DNA of 64,000 nucleotides from Haloarcula amylovorans. GTDB lineage: Archaea > Halobacteriota > Halobacteria > Halobacteriales > Haloarculaceae. The stretch is taken from positions 496,001 to 560,000 of the forward strand of contig NZ_SRIF01000001.1 of NCBI RefSeq assembly GCF_004681185.1, written 5' to 3'. Below the pieces are notes generated by a model. The model saw only the letters and a program-made list of their open reading frames with translations, ran no database searches and had not been told where the DNA came from. Made by a program: the position numbers and the translations under genes. Position 1 is the first letter of the stretch; each line of letters begins with the position of its first letter. Positions 35,610 to 43,387 of the stretch are shown piece by piece.

Positions 35610-36212
35610 TTAGCTGATGAACTCGTTGTCCCGCCAGTTGATGCCGTCGGCTTCCTCGTCCTCGGCGGGGTCTTCGACGACGTTGATGGAGGCCGGCCGC
35701 TCCTCACCGTCGACGATTCGGATGGCTTCGAGTTCCTCGTCGACGGAAGCGATGGCGGTTAAGGTCCCCTTCTCGGCGACCTTCGCGACCTCACAGAGGA
35801 CCTCGAACATGGCGTACTGAAGCGCCGTGTTCTGGAGGACCGTCTCGCGGTCGCCCTTGAAGCAGGCGTACTCGACGAGCTCTGATTCGATCTCCTCTTC
35901 TTCCTCTTCGAGTGCACCCCACTGCGGGCCGCCGCCCGTCGAGCCCGTACTGGCGGCACCGGGCGGCCCCATCTCGTCGGGGTCCTCCTCGTACACCCGA
36001 TTCTCGGTGACGCTGGCCTTGAGTTGGGCTGTCGGGGTGTACTTACTCATGCTCTCGTCGGTGGCGACGGCGCTGACGATGAGCGTGTTGTTTCGGCGGG
36101 TGATGTCGATACTCTCGATTTCTTCGGGTAGGTCGGGATCCTCGAAAAAGTCGTATGTGTCTTCCAGTGGCAGTTCTAGCGTCGAGTGGAGTCTGTATAC
36201 GCGGCTGGTCAT
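35610..36212 (-). CDS. Conserved haloarchaeal protein (DUF7110-like)
   Basis: 200 residues, strongly acidic, no hydrophobic helices. It starts TSRVYRLHSTLELPLEDTYDFFEDPDLP and continues IESIDITRRNNTLIVSAVA. A Gly/Pro-rich link with an acidic run (EEEEEEIESE) splits it from the C-terminal part, which contains CFKGDRETVLQNTALQYAMF. I recognise the type as a haloarchaea-restricted protein; the DUF number is from memory. The function is unknown. The upstream 186 bp is AT-rich and probably holds its promoter. Confidence 0.65.
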   Translation of the reverse strand: MTSRVYRLHSTLELPLEDTYDFFEDPDLPEEIESIDITRRNNTLIVSAVATDESMSKYTPTAQLKASVTENRVYEEDPDEMGPPGAASTGSTGGGPQWGALEEEEEEIESELVEYACFKGDRETVLQNTALQYAMFEVLCEVAKVAEKGTLTAIASVDEELEAIRIVDGEERPASINVVEDPAEDEEADGINWRDNEFIS

Positions 36213-36398
36213 GGTTGGGAGCGTGTGTCAATCGTCGACGGCCGTCCGCTGACGCTGCTGTCATCCTACTATAGGAACCACGAGCATATATGGTCTGTCC
36301 TTCCTGTTAGCCATCTAAACTGAGGGCTAAGACGGGACAAAATCGTCTAAAGTCTTCTCTAACTGAAAATTACGCGGCTGATTACTCGTATGTGAGTT

Positions 36399-36728
36399 TC
36401 AGTCGTCGGCCGCGGCCGCATCGTCTCCGACCGCGGCGTCCGCCTCGATACTGGGTGGGTACTTCCCCCGGTCGAGTCGGAGGTCTGAAGCAGGCCGGGC
36501 CATACAGGTCAGTGCGAAGTTCTCCCGCTCTCGCTCGGTGAGACCACGCGCCGCCGGCTGGGTCACCTCGCCGTCGACGATCTCGGCCGAACAGGCGAGA
36601 CACATCCCCACGCGACAGGAGTACTCCTGTGCGATACCCTCCTCGATACAACGCGAGAGGATGGTCTCCTTCTCGGAGACGGTGATCTCCTCGCCCGTCC
36701 CCACGAACTCGACGGTGTAGTCGGTCAT
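36399..36728 (-). CDS. [2Fe-2S] plant-type ferredoxin
   Basis: 109 residues from ATG 36728. The cluster cysteines are Cys38, Cys43, Cys46 and Cys75, i.e. C-x4-C-x2-C-x28-C, the exact plant-type ferredoxin spacing (SCRVGMCLAC ... LTCMARP). It is shorter at the N-terminus than the main haloarchaeal ferredoxin, which has an acidic insert. It carries electrons in the cytoplasm. It is divergent from the geranylgeranyl reductase gene (113 bp between), for which it could be an electron donor, though this is an inference. Confidence 0.9.
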   Translation of the reverse strand: MTDYTVEFVGTGEEITVSEKETILSRCIEEGIAQEYSCRVGMCLACSAEIVDGEVTQPAARGLTERERENFALTCMARPASDLRLDRGKYPPSIEADAAVGDDAAAADD

Positions 36729-36841
36729 ACAGCGGCGTTCGGCACCCCCCGGCAAAACTCTTTATTCCCGCCATGACCCCTCGACTCCGACCGGTTCCGC
36801 CAGTCGGAACGATTTTCTCTCTCGGGTGAAGACGAGGGTAC

Positions 36842-38215
36842 ATGACCACACACCAGTACGACGTGACCGTCGTCGGGGCGGGAACGTCGGGGTGTTACGC
36901 GGCCGCGACGGTAGCCGAGGCCGGCTACGACGTCGTCGTCGTGGAACGCAAGGACGCCGAGGAAGCGGGCCACATCGCCTGTGGGGACGCGCTGAAGGGA
37001 GCCAGTGACTTTCCGGAGGCCATTCCGAAATCCCGACTCGAACCCGCCTTCACGAACACGGACGTAGACCACGGGCGCTTCGAGATTCCACAGGAAGACA
37101 CCGTTCTGGAGATTCCGGTGCCCGGCGAACTCGCGGTCATCGACCGTTGGGAGTACGGTCGGTGTCTCATCGCGGGCGCGAAGGACGCCGGCGCGGAGTT
37201 TCACTACGACACCGTCGTTCAGGACGTAATCCAGTCGGACGACGGCGAAGTGACCGGCGTGAAAGCCGTCCGGAAAGGTGACCCTACCACCTACGAGGCC
37301 GACATCGTCGTCGACGCGGCCGGCGCGCTCTCGCTGTTGCAGGATAAGACGGAGCTAGAGGACGCCACGTTCGATACGAACGTCCGGTACTCGCAGTTCT
37401 GCTCGGCTTACCGGGAGATAATCGAAGTAGACGAGCCGGTCGAGTGGAACGACGCGCTGGTGTTCAAGCCCACTGACCGATCGGCTGGCTATCTCTGGTA
37501 CTTCCCCCGCACCGAGACCGAAATCAACGCCGGGCTGGGCTTCCAGATGAACGAGGAGCCGATGGAACTGGTCGACGACCTGAAAGCGGACCTCCAGAAC
37601 CGCTCGGAGTTCCAGGGTGCGGAAGTGCAGGACAAACTCGGCGCGGCGCTCCCGACCCGGCGGCCCTACGACTCGGCTGTCGCACCCGGCTTCATGGCCG
37701 TCGGTGACGCCGCGGGCCACGTCAACCCGACCACCGGCGGGGGTATCGCGGGCGCGGCCTACGCCGGGAAGTACGCCGCAGAACAAGCCATCGGAGCCAT
37801 CGAGGACGGCCGCACCGGCGACGAAAGTGCGCTCTGGGAATACAACGTCAACGTGATGGACCACTTCGGCGCGCGCTACGCCGCGCTCGACGTCTACAAC
37901 ATCTTCACGACGGCCTACGACGTGGACGACTTGATGGGCCTACTGGCGGCGCTCCCGGGCGAGAAACTCGCCGAGGCGCTGTACGGTGGCTCGACGAGCG
38001 TCAGTTTCGGGCTGAAGGTCAAGATGGCGATGAAGAGCTTCGGCCACTGGGGGACTATCTACGACCTCTACCAGACGAAGACCCTCGCCGACCGACTGCT
38101 CGACCACTACGAGCGCTACCCGAGCGACCCCGGCGGCTTCGCGGCGTGGCAACGCGAACGCGACGACATTATGGACGACATCTACGAAGTGACCGGCGCA
38201 GAAGCGAAGTACTGA
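36842..38215 (+). CDS. Geranylgeranyl reductase-family flavoenzyme (digeranylgeranylglycerophospholipid reductase-like)
   Basis: 457 residues. The FAD-binding motif is VTVVGAGTSGCYAAATVAEAG at the start. ERKDAEEAGHIACGDALKG resembles the GGR family motif with its conserved Cys. PGFMAVGDAAGHVNPTTGGGIAGA is the second FAD motif. YLWYFPRTETEINAGLGF and the C-terminal helical region agree with the family. Such enzymes saturate the isoprenoid chains of archaeal lipids or quinones. A ferredoxin gene is divergent upstream. Which of several haloarchaeal paralogues this is cannot be decided. Confidence 0.83.
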   Translation: MTTHQYDVTVVGAGTSGCYAAATVAEAGYDVVVVERKDAEEAGHIACGDALKGASDFPEAIPKSRLEPAFTNTDVDHGRFEIPQEDTVLEIPVPGELAVIDRWEYGRCLIAGAKDAGAEFHYDTVVQDVIQSDDGEVTGVKAVRKGDPTTYEADIVVDAAGALSLLQDKTELEDATFDTNVRYSQFCSAYREIIEVDEPVEWNDALVFKPTDRSAGYLWYFPRTETEINAGLGFQMNEEPMELVDDLKADLQNRSEFQGAEVQDKLGAALPTRRPYDSAVAPGFMAVGDAAGHVNPTTGGGIAGAAYAGKYAAEQAIGAIEDGRTGDESALWEYNVNVMDHFGARYAALDVYNIFTTAYDVDDLMGLLAALPGEKLAEALYGGSTSVSFGLKVKMAMKSFGHWGTIYDLYQTKTLADRLLDHYERYPSDPGGFAAWQRERDDIMDDIYEVTGAEAKY

Positions 38216-38550
38216 GTCGGCTGCCCCGTCGAAAAACGGCCGCCGATCGTGCCTACATGTTTATTTTGGCTCTGTTGAAACCCTCGGAAGTTGATGCAAA
38301 CGGCTTGCTGAATATAGAGACTGAGGGCACCGTAAGAAGGGGATAATGTGGAAATTTACCCCCTAATATTCGGCGGTAGAGCGCTTGATTCTCATATTTC
38401 AAACCGAACGGAGATTTTTACTGCGCCCTCAGATGCTCTATCCAGCACGAATATCGTGTTCGTTTCAGAATATTTGCGCTGGGTCAGCTGCTCAGCAGGT
38501 CTTCACATCTGATAGCCGCCGGAAATGAATGAAGATCGGTTGTGGCTCCG
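38216..38550. other. AT-rich gap of 335 bp, no gene
   Basis: This stretch is distinctly AT-richer than its surroundings, particularly 38260-38500, and has no coding frame that I can support. It contains a possible IS end at 38268-38280 (listed separately). The composition suggests imported or decayed DNA next to an alpha/beta hydrolase gene of somewhat lower GC. Confidence 0.5.
38268..38280. mobile_element. Possible solo terminal repeat of an IS6-like element
   Basis: GGCTCTGTTGAAA resembles the conserved outer end of IS6-family elements (GGxxCTGTTGxAAA type), which include haloarchaeal members. No transposase frame and no matching inverted copy was found within the AT-rich patch, so it can only be a relic or a chance match. 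Confidence 0.3.
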
Positions 38551-39348
38551 TTAGTTCGATTCACGGACGAATGTGAGTACCTCGTCGACGAAGCGGTCCG
38601 GCGCGGTGTTCATCGGCTCGTGGGCGTGCCCGTCGAAGGTAACAAGTCGGCTGTTTGGAAGCGCGTCGGTGATCGCTTCCGTTGCATCTTTGTAGAATGG
38701 GGAGCTCTCACCGCCGGACAACACTAAGGTCGGTGTACTCATTTCTACAAACCGGGCAGCATCAAATTCGTACTCAGCGATCGCTTGCAACTCGCGGGGC
38801 AGTGTATTGGCAGCGTCCACCATATCCTTCCAGATCGGTGCCGAGCGAGCCGCATCGAGTTCCTCCGGCGTGAGCTGAGCGACTTTTTGCAGGAACAGAA
38901 CGAGCGCCTGCTCGTGTTCACCGTCTTCCAGCAGTCCTATCATTTCAGTGATAGCCTCTTCAACGTCGAGTTCGTGGTCACTGACCGCAATGGGGGGTTC
39001 GTTCAGGATGAGTTTGCGCAGATTGTCGGTGCGCAGGGCCGCCTCCAGTGAGTAGAGAGCTCCACTGGAATGACCAAGTAGCGTTACTGGATCGTCAATC
39101 GCATTGACGACGGCTGCCACGTCCTCGGCCTCTCGTTCTAGTTTGTACTTGGCAACGTCGCCGCTCTCGCCACGTCCACGCCGGTCAATCGCAGAAACCG
39201 TGCAGTGTTCTGCGAAGGCAGAACGCGTCCCAGTCAAATCCCAGAACGTGTGGAGGTCGGCGCTCCCGTGCACAAGGACGAGCGGTGGCCCGCTCCCGGT
39301 TCGTTCGTATGCAATAGGCGTGCCATCTGCTGAAATGACGGTTTCCAT
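38551..39348 (-). CDS. Alpha/beta hydrolase
   Basis: 265 residues. The oxyanion region is PLVLVHGSADLH; the nucleophile elbow is LLGHSSGALY with Ser94; an acid lies in TLVLSGGESSP and the catalytic His in TFDGHAHEPMN. The fold and length agree with esterase/peroxidase-like hydrolases. Codon use is less GC-biased than in neighbours (e.g. runs such as aataga, atttct), and the gene borders an AT-rich patch with a possible IS end, so it may have been acquired recently. The substrate is unknown. Confidence 0.85.
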   Translation of the reverse strand: METVISADGTPIAYERTGSGPPLVLVHGSADLHTFWDLTGTRSAFAEHCTVSAIDRRGRGESGDVAKYKLEREAEDVAAVVNAIDDPVTLLGHSSGALYSLEAALRTDNLRKLILNEPPIAVSDHELDVEEAITEMIGLLEDGEHEQALVLFLQKVAQLTPEELDAARSAPIWKDMVDAANTLPRELQAIAEYEFDAARFVEMSTPTLVLSGGESSPFYKDATEAITDALPNSRLVTFDGHAHEPMNTAPDRFVDEVLTFVRESN

Positions 39349-39442
39349 GATACCTCAACTATACCTATACGCTGTCTGATGCCCTTACTCTTCCGCACAG
39401 TAGCCTTGGCGACGGGCTTTCCGCAACGAACGGCTGCGAGAT

Positions 39443-39703
39443 ATGACTGCGGGAGACGTTTCGCTCGTCGTCAGCGGCGCGTCGGCATCGAGCGACCCGA
39501 GTGGGGCGTATGGGTTCGCCACGTTCCCGGCATTCGGTTCCGGGTCGTCCGTCAGCGCCGGACAGCAGGTCACGCTCGACGGGACGACCGTCCTGAGCGT
39601 CTCGAATCTTGACCTCTCGGCAGCGACGATTACGGTCCGGTGGGCGTCGCCGACGAACGGACAGACCGTCCAGCTGGCCCGCTGGACCGGACCACAGGCC
39701 TGA
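39443..39703 (+). CDS. Pilin-like C-terminal fragment, probably truncated
   Basis: 86 residues, rich in Ser, Ala, Thr and Gly. The pattern FGSGSSVSAGQQVTLDG ... SNLDLSAATITVRW ... QTVQLARWTG resembles the beta-rich C-terminal half of haloarchaeal type IV pilins. The class III signal peptide and hydrophobic N-terminal helix that a pilin needs are missing: in-frame stops occur just upstream (39401-39403 and 39377-39379). It therefore looks like a remnant rather than a working pilin. Evidence is from pattern only. Confidence 0.4.
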   Translation: MTAGDVSLVVSGASASSDPSGAYGFATFPAFGSGSSVSAGQQVTLDGTTVLSVSNLDLSAATITVRWASPTNGQTVQLARWTGPQA

Positions 39704-39721
39704 AGCCCGCGCTCGGATGAG

Positions 39722-40990
39722 TCAGCCGAGGCGTGAAACTGCACCGACAAGCGTCTCGATACCGATGGCCAGCGAGCGCTCGTCCACGTCGAAGGTGGGC
39801 GTGTGGTGGCCGCCGGGGTGGTCGGTGCCGACGCCGACGAAGGTTGCGAGGCCGCCGTGGCGCTGGACGCGATCCATCAGGTAGGTTGCATCCTCGCTGC
39901 CGCCGAGTTCGGCACTGTGGAGGCGCGAATCGACGCCGGTGGTCTCGCCCGCGGCGGCGTAGACCACGTCGGCCAGTTCCGCGTCGCTCTCGGCGCTGGG
40001 TGCTTCGGCCGTCGTCTCGATACTCGATTCGCAGTCGTGCATCTTCGCGGCGTGTTCGACGACCGTGTCGGCGCGCTCGCTCATGTACTCCTTCAGGTGG
40101 GTGGTCTCGCCGCGCACCTCACCCTCGATGCGGGCCGACTCGGGGACGATGTTCGTCGCGGTGCCGCCCTCGACGACACCGGTGTTGATGCGAGTGTCGC
40201 CCTCGCCGTGCCGCCGGATGGCGTGGAGGTTCTGGACGGCCGTCGCCAACGCCTGTACCGCGTCTCGACCCTGTGCGGGATGCCCGCCGGCGTGGGCCGA
40301 TTCCCCGGTAAAGGTCGCCTCGAACTGCCGTACCGCGAGGAATCCACCGACACCTGCGACGATCTCGCCGGTCGGGTGGTCCAGCCCGATGTGGACGGCG
40401 AAGAAGCGGTCAACATCGTCTAAGACGCCGCTCTCGGCGACGGCCTTCCCGCCGCCGATGACCTCCTCGGCCGGTTGGAAGAGGACGTGGAAGGTCCCCG
40501 AGAAGTCGCTCTCGGCAACCGCTTCGAGGACGCCGATGCCGATGGTCGCGTGGGCGTCGTGGCCGCAGGCGTGCATGTACCCCCCGTTGGCCGAGCGGAA
40601 TCCGGCATCCGCGGGTGCGTGAGTAATCTCCTCGGATTCGGTGATGGGCAGTGCGTCGATATCGACCCGGAGCGCGACGGTCGGCCCGTCGCCGCGTTCC
40701 AGCGTCGCCAGCGCGCCCGTGTAGCCGCCGGCACAGGCGTCGAGAACGTCCTCCCGTGCCCCCGCCTCACGCGCTCGTTCGTGCCACTCAGTCAGCACTT
40801 CTTCGTCAGGAACAGCCATCCGGGCGTCCCCATCCAGTATCTCCGGGCCGACGCGTAACTCGTCGACGCCGATTCGCTCGACTTCCTCGACGATGCGACT
40901 CGTCGTGTAGAACTCACACCACGCGGGTTCGGGATATCGGTGGAGGTCCCGTCGAAAGCCGACGAGACGCTCGTGTCGGTCCTGATCCAT
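39722..40990 (-). CDS. M20-family amidohydrolase / peptidase
   Basis: 422 residues. It starts FRRDLHRYPEPAWCEF, with the family's HxxPE motif. Metal ligands are in YMHACGHDAHATIG, FQPAEEVIGGG and FAVHIGLD. The dimerisation domain has HAGGHPAQGRDAVQAL. Near the C-terminus, GGSEDATYLMDRV and HTPTFDVDE carry the last ligands. It belongs to the M20D group (IAA-amino acid hydrolase, AbgA/AbgB-like), which release amino acids from N-acyl or aryl amides. The substrate is not known. Confidence 0.87.
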   Translation of the reverse strand: MDQDRHERLVGFRRDLHRYPEPAWCEFYTTSRIVEEVERIGVDELRVGPEILDGDARMAVPDEEVLTEWHERAREAGAREDVLDACAGGYTGALATLERGDGPTVALRVDIDALPITESEEITHAPADAGFRSANGGYMHACGHDAHATIGIGVLEAVAESDFSGTFHVLFQPAEEVIGGGKAVAESGVLDDVDRFFAVHIGLDHPTGEIVAGVGGFLAVRQFEATFTGESAHAGGHPAQGRDAVQALATAVQNLHAIRRHGEGDTRINTGVVEGGTATNIVPESARIEGEVRGETTHLKEYMSERADTVVEHAAKMHDCESSIETTAEAPSAESDAELADVVYAAAGETTGVDSRLHSAELGGSEDATYLMDRVQRHGGLATFVGVGTDHPGGHHTPTFDVDERSLAIGIETLVGAVSRLG

Positions 40991-41014
40991 ACGGGCGAAA
41001 GGTCCCCCGAGAAC

Positions 41015-41347
41015 TTATGACCCGCTACCGAGCTGCGTCCGCTGTTCGATACCGGCCTCGACGTGGACGCCCGGGGGGAACGCCTCCTCGGTCACGTCGC
41101 GGGCGAAGTCCTCGTACCCGATTATCTCCATGGTCCGCGTGTAGACGGTGTAGTTCCACGACTCGAAGCGGTCGCCGTCCGGACCGAGCGTCTTCGACTG
41201 TGGAACGCGCAGCTCCGTCGGCTGCTTCGGGTGCGGTCCCTTCAGTTCGACGCCTTTCCGCTCGGCGCGGTCTTTGATGTCCGCCACGACGTCGTCGAGG
41301 CGGTGGCGGTCCCCACTCGTGAGTGTCAGGGTCGTGACGAACGGCAT
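41015..41347 (-). CDS. uS10 (S10)-family ribosomal protein paralogue
   Basis: 110 residues. The core LKGPHPKQPTELRVPQSKTL, then ESWNYTVYTRTMEII, follows the uS10 pattern (GPxPxPT...VPRS...WE..IHKRLI). The usual S10 gene lies elsewhere, in the translation factor operon, so this stand-alone copy is a paralogue. It could be an alternate ribosomal subunit or have a transcription (NusE-like) role. Neither is visible in the sequence. It lies 25 bp from the M20 gene on the same strand. Confidence 0.75.
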   Translation of the reverse strand: MPFVTTLTLTSGDRHRLDDVVADIKDRAERKGVELKGPHPKQPTELRVPQSKTLGPDGDRFESWNYTVYTRTMEIIGYEDFARDVTEEAFPPGVHVEAGIEQRTQLGSGS

Positions 41348-41552
41348 CTCTGCAGTGTCTCACTGGCGAGTGCTAAAAGGCTCTCCGTTTCGCATTCGGC
41401 TCGATGGACAGTGTACTATCATGTACAACTATCGCTTCAGTGAAACGGTCCCCTACCGTGGTCTCCGGGTTCACAGCCTGACTTCGGCGACGAGAGCCGC
41501 CGTCGCGCAGTCTCCGATATTCTCTTAAGTACCCATGCAGTAACCTCTCGTA

Positions 41553-41987
41553 ATGATAGAGGCCACGAGCGCGGGAGCCATCCTCTTTCGCGATACGCGT
41601 GGCCGGCGGGAGTACCTCCTGCTCAAGAGCCGACCCGGTGATTGGGAATTCCCCAAGGGCGGCGTCGAGGGCGACGAGGAACTCCAGCAGACCGCCATAC
41701 GCGAAGTGAAAGAGGAGGCCGGAATCGGTGATTTCCGGCTCTTAGACGGTTTCCGCAAAGACTACGACTACGTGTTCGAAGCGAACGGCAACACCATCCA
41801 TAAGACGGTCCACCTGTTCGTCGCCAAATCCTTCGAAGCGTCCGCAGAGCTATCGACGGAACACCGCGACCTGCAGTGGCGCGACTACGAGCAGGCAGTA
41901 AACACCGTCACACAGGACGGCCCCCGCGAAATACTGGAAGACGCTCACGAGTTCCTCGACGAGCGACAGGAGAACGAAGCGGAGTAG
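41553..41987 (+). CDS. Nudix hydrolase (Ap4A hydrolase-like)
   Basis: 144 residues. The Nudix box is complete: GGVEGDEELQQTAIREVKEEAGI (G-x5-E-x7-REVKEEAGI), with WEFPKG just before. The N-terminus has SAGAILFRDTRGRREYLLLKS. This agrees with the bis(5'-nucleosyl)-tetraphosphatase branch. It would clean up dinucleoside polyphosphates or other nucleotides. By contrast with the Nudix-fold protein at 14989-15786, all catalytic Glu residues are present. Confidence 0.88.
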   Translation: MIEATSAGAILFRDTRGRREYLLLKSRPGDWEFPKGGVEGDEELQQTAIREVKEEAGIGDFRLLDGFRKDYDYVFEANGNTIHKTVHLFVAKSFEASAELSTEHRDLQWRDYEQAVNTVTQDGPREILEDAHEFLDERQENEAE

Positions 41988-42168
41988 GCGAACGCCGAAA
42001 CGACAGGCTGAGTGCCTGAGGGTGCTTTCACTCCCACCTGGCTCGCGTCGATTCGATAGCTTCGCTCTTCGCTATCCGGTCACTCGCTGGGCTGTCGGGA
42101 CGGTCGTTCGATGGTAGGTTTCGAGGACCAGTCCTCCTCGCAGATATTTCTCTCCGATTTAACCGGAA

Positions 42169-42180
42169 GTTTAATAATAA
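42169..42180 (+). promoter_or_regulatory. TATA element setting the start of the small membrane protein
   Basis: The stretch TTTAATAATAAA lies about 27-34 nt upstream of ATG 42203. That is the usual distance for a leaderless archaeal transcript, so ATG 42203 is preferred over the in-frame ATG at 42182, which would be too close to the TATA box. Confidence 0.5.
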
Positions 42181-42202
42181 AATGTGCCAGTGGTGTAGTA
42201 GT

Positions 42203-42460
42203 ATGTCAGCAGAAGATGGCGAAAAGAGTCTCGCACTGGCGTTGATTCTGTCGTTTTTCATCGCGGGTGTTGGACAGATGTATCAGGGTCGGACCAAAGA
42301 AGGGGCGGTCATACTCGTCGGCGCACTCGTTTACGGCGGGGTCGCGTTTGCTATCACGCTGGTGACTGCCGGTATCGCTGGCCTGGTTCTTGGCCCGCTC
42401 GGTATCGTGTACTGGCTGTTCAACCTCTACGACGTGTACGCGCAGTTCCTCGACCTCTGA
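42203..42460 (+). CDS. Small two-helix membrane protein (TM2-like)
   Basis: 85 residues from ATG 42203. After a short charged start comes LALALILSFFIAGVGQMYQGRTKEGAVILVG and a second long hydrophobic span up to WLFNLYDVYAQF. The GxGQxYxG turn between helices resembles the TM2-domain turn (GxFGxHxFYxG). Role unknown. It is followed on the same strand by a DUF4013 membrane protein after 132 bp with its own promoter. Confidence 0.72.
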   Translation: MSAEDGEKSLALALILSFFIAGVGQMYQGRTKEGAVILVGALVYGGVAFAITLVTAGIAGLVLGPLGIVYWLFNLYDVYAQFLDL

Positions 42461-42551
42461 GCCGGGGCGGCCCGATTTTCGTATCGATTCTTCCGTCGTT
42501 GCTAGCGGGCTTACTCGAAGTGTCTCTGTACTCGAACATCCCATTGTCCAG

Positions 42552-42569
42552 CTATAAAAGTATAAATAG
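42552..42569 (+). promoter_or_regulatory. Strong TATA region of the DUF4013 gene
   Basis: CTATAAAAGTATAAATAG holds two overlapping TATA-like boxes, centred about 37 and 28 nt before ATG 42593. The second fits leaderless initiation. This is the strongest AT promoter signature in the window. Confidence 0.6.
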
Positions 42570-42592
42570 GAAAACAATAAGGATATACTTGA

Positions 42593-43351
42593 ATGATAAG
42601 CGATGCGATAACCTATCCAATAGAAGGAGAACAAACCGCTGAGATACTCGTTATCGGGGGCGTTTTGAGCCTCGTTTCGGGGCTACTAGCCGCCGCCATC
42701 ACGTTTATCGGGGCCCTCACACTCGGGCTCGGATTCATCTTGTTACCGCTCGCGTTCGTCCCTCTACTGGGTATTCTAGGGTACTACGTTCGAATCCTCG
42801 AATCGACTGTCAGTGGCCGGCCCGAACCGCCGGCGTTCGACGACATCGGCGGCGCGTTCAAAGACGGGTTGTTCGCCGCGGCTATCGGCGTCGTCTACTA
42901 CCTGATTCCCGGGGTGCTATTCGTCGTCGTCGCGCTGTTCGGCGGCCTCCTCGGCGGCGCTCTCGGAAACGAGGGCGGTGCCATCGGCGGCGTCCTCGTC
43001 TTCCTCGGAGGGGGGATCGCGATACTGTTGACTATCGCATTGACGTACGTCTACCCCGCTGCACTCACCCGCTACGGCGTGACGGACAACGTCGGTGCGG
43101 CCTTCTCGTTCAGTGACCTAGCCGAGACGATTCTGAGCGTGGACTACCTCGTGGCGTGGCTGTTCGGGTTCGTAATTCTCGCCGTGGGTGGAGCTATCTC
43201 CGGTGCGATCAGTCTCATCCCGCTCCTCGGGTGGATCGTCGCCCCCGTCGTCCAGTTCCTCTTCGCCATGATGGCCTACCGTGCCTTCGGACTGGCGTAC
43301 AATGCCGGGAACAGTGGCATATCGGCCGGCCCCGAGACCACTGCGGCCTGA
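42593..43351 (+). CDS. DUF4013 family membrane protein
   Basis: 252 residues with about five to six hydrophobic helices. The beginning (DAITYPIEGEQTAEILVIGG) and the middle segment GYYVRILESTVSGRPEPPAFDDIGGAFKDGL are typical of DUF4013, an archaeal/bacterial membrane family of unknown function. The PxFDD...F.dG element sits between helices on the cytoplasmic side. TATA boxes are close upstream. Confidence 0.82.
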   Translation: MISDAITYPIEGEQTAEILVIGGVLSLVSGLLAAAITFIGALTLGLGFILLPLAFVPLLGILGYYVRILESTVSGRPEPPAFDDIGGAFKDGLFAAAIGVVYYLIPGVLFVVVALFGGLLGGALGNEGGAIGGVLVFLGGGIAILLTIALTYVYPAALTRYGVTDNVGAAFSFSDLAETILSVDYLVAWLFGFVILAVGGAISGAISLIPLLGWIVAPVVQFLFAMMAYRAFGLAYNAGNSGISAGPETTAA

Positions 43352-43387
43352 GACGGATTTATTATCACGAGGTTCGATGCTGTCGTA

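Noticed and set aside
38268..38280. Full IS element
   Set aside because: Only one end-like sequence exists, and no transposase or inverted partner was found; kept only as a low-confidence relic.
42040..42080. Possible hairpin GATAGC...GCTATC and repeats of CTTCGCT near 42055-42078
   Set aside because: The stem is only 6 bp with a 10-nt loop; this does not match the triloop class and may be chance.
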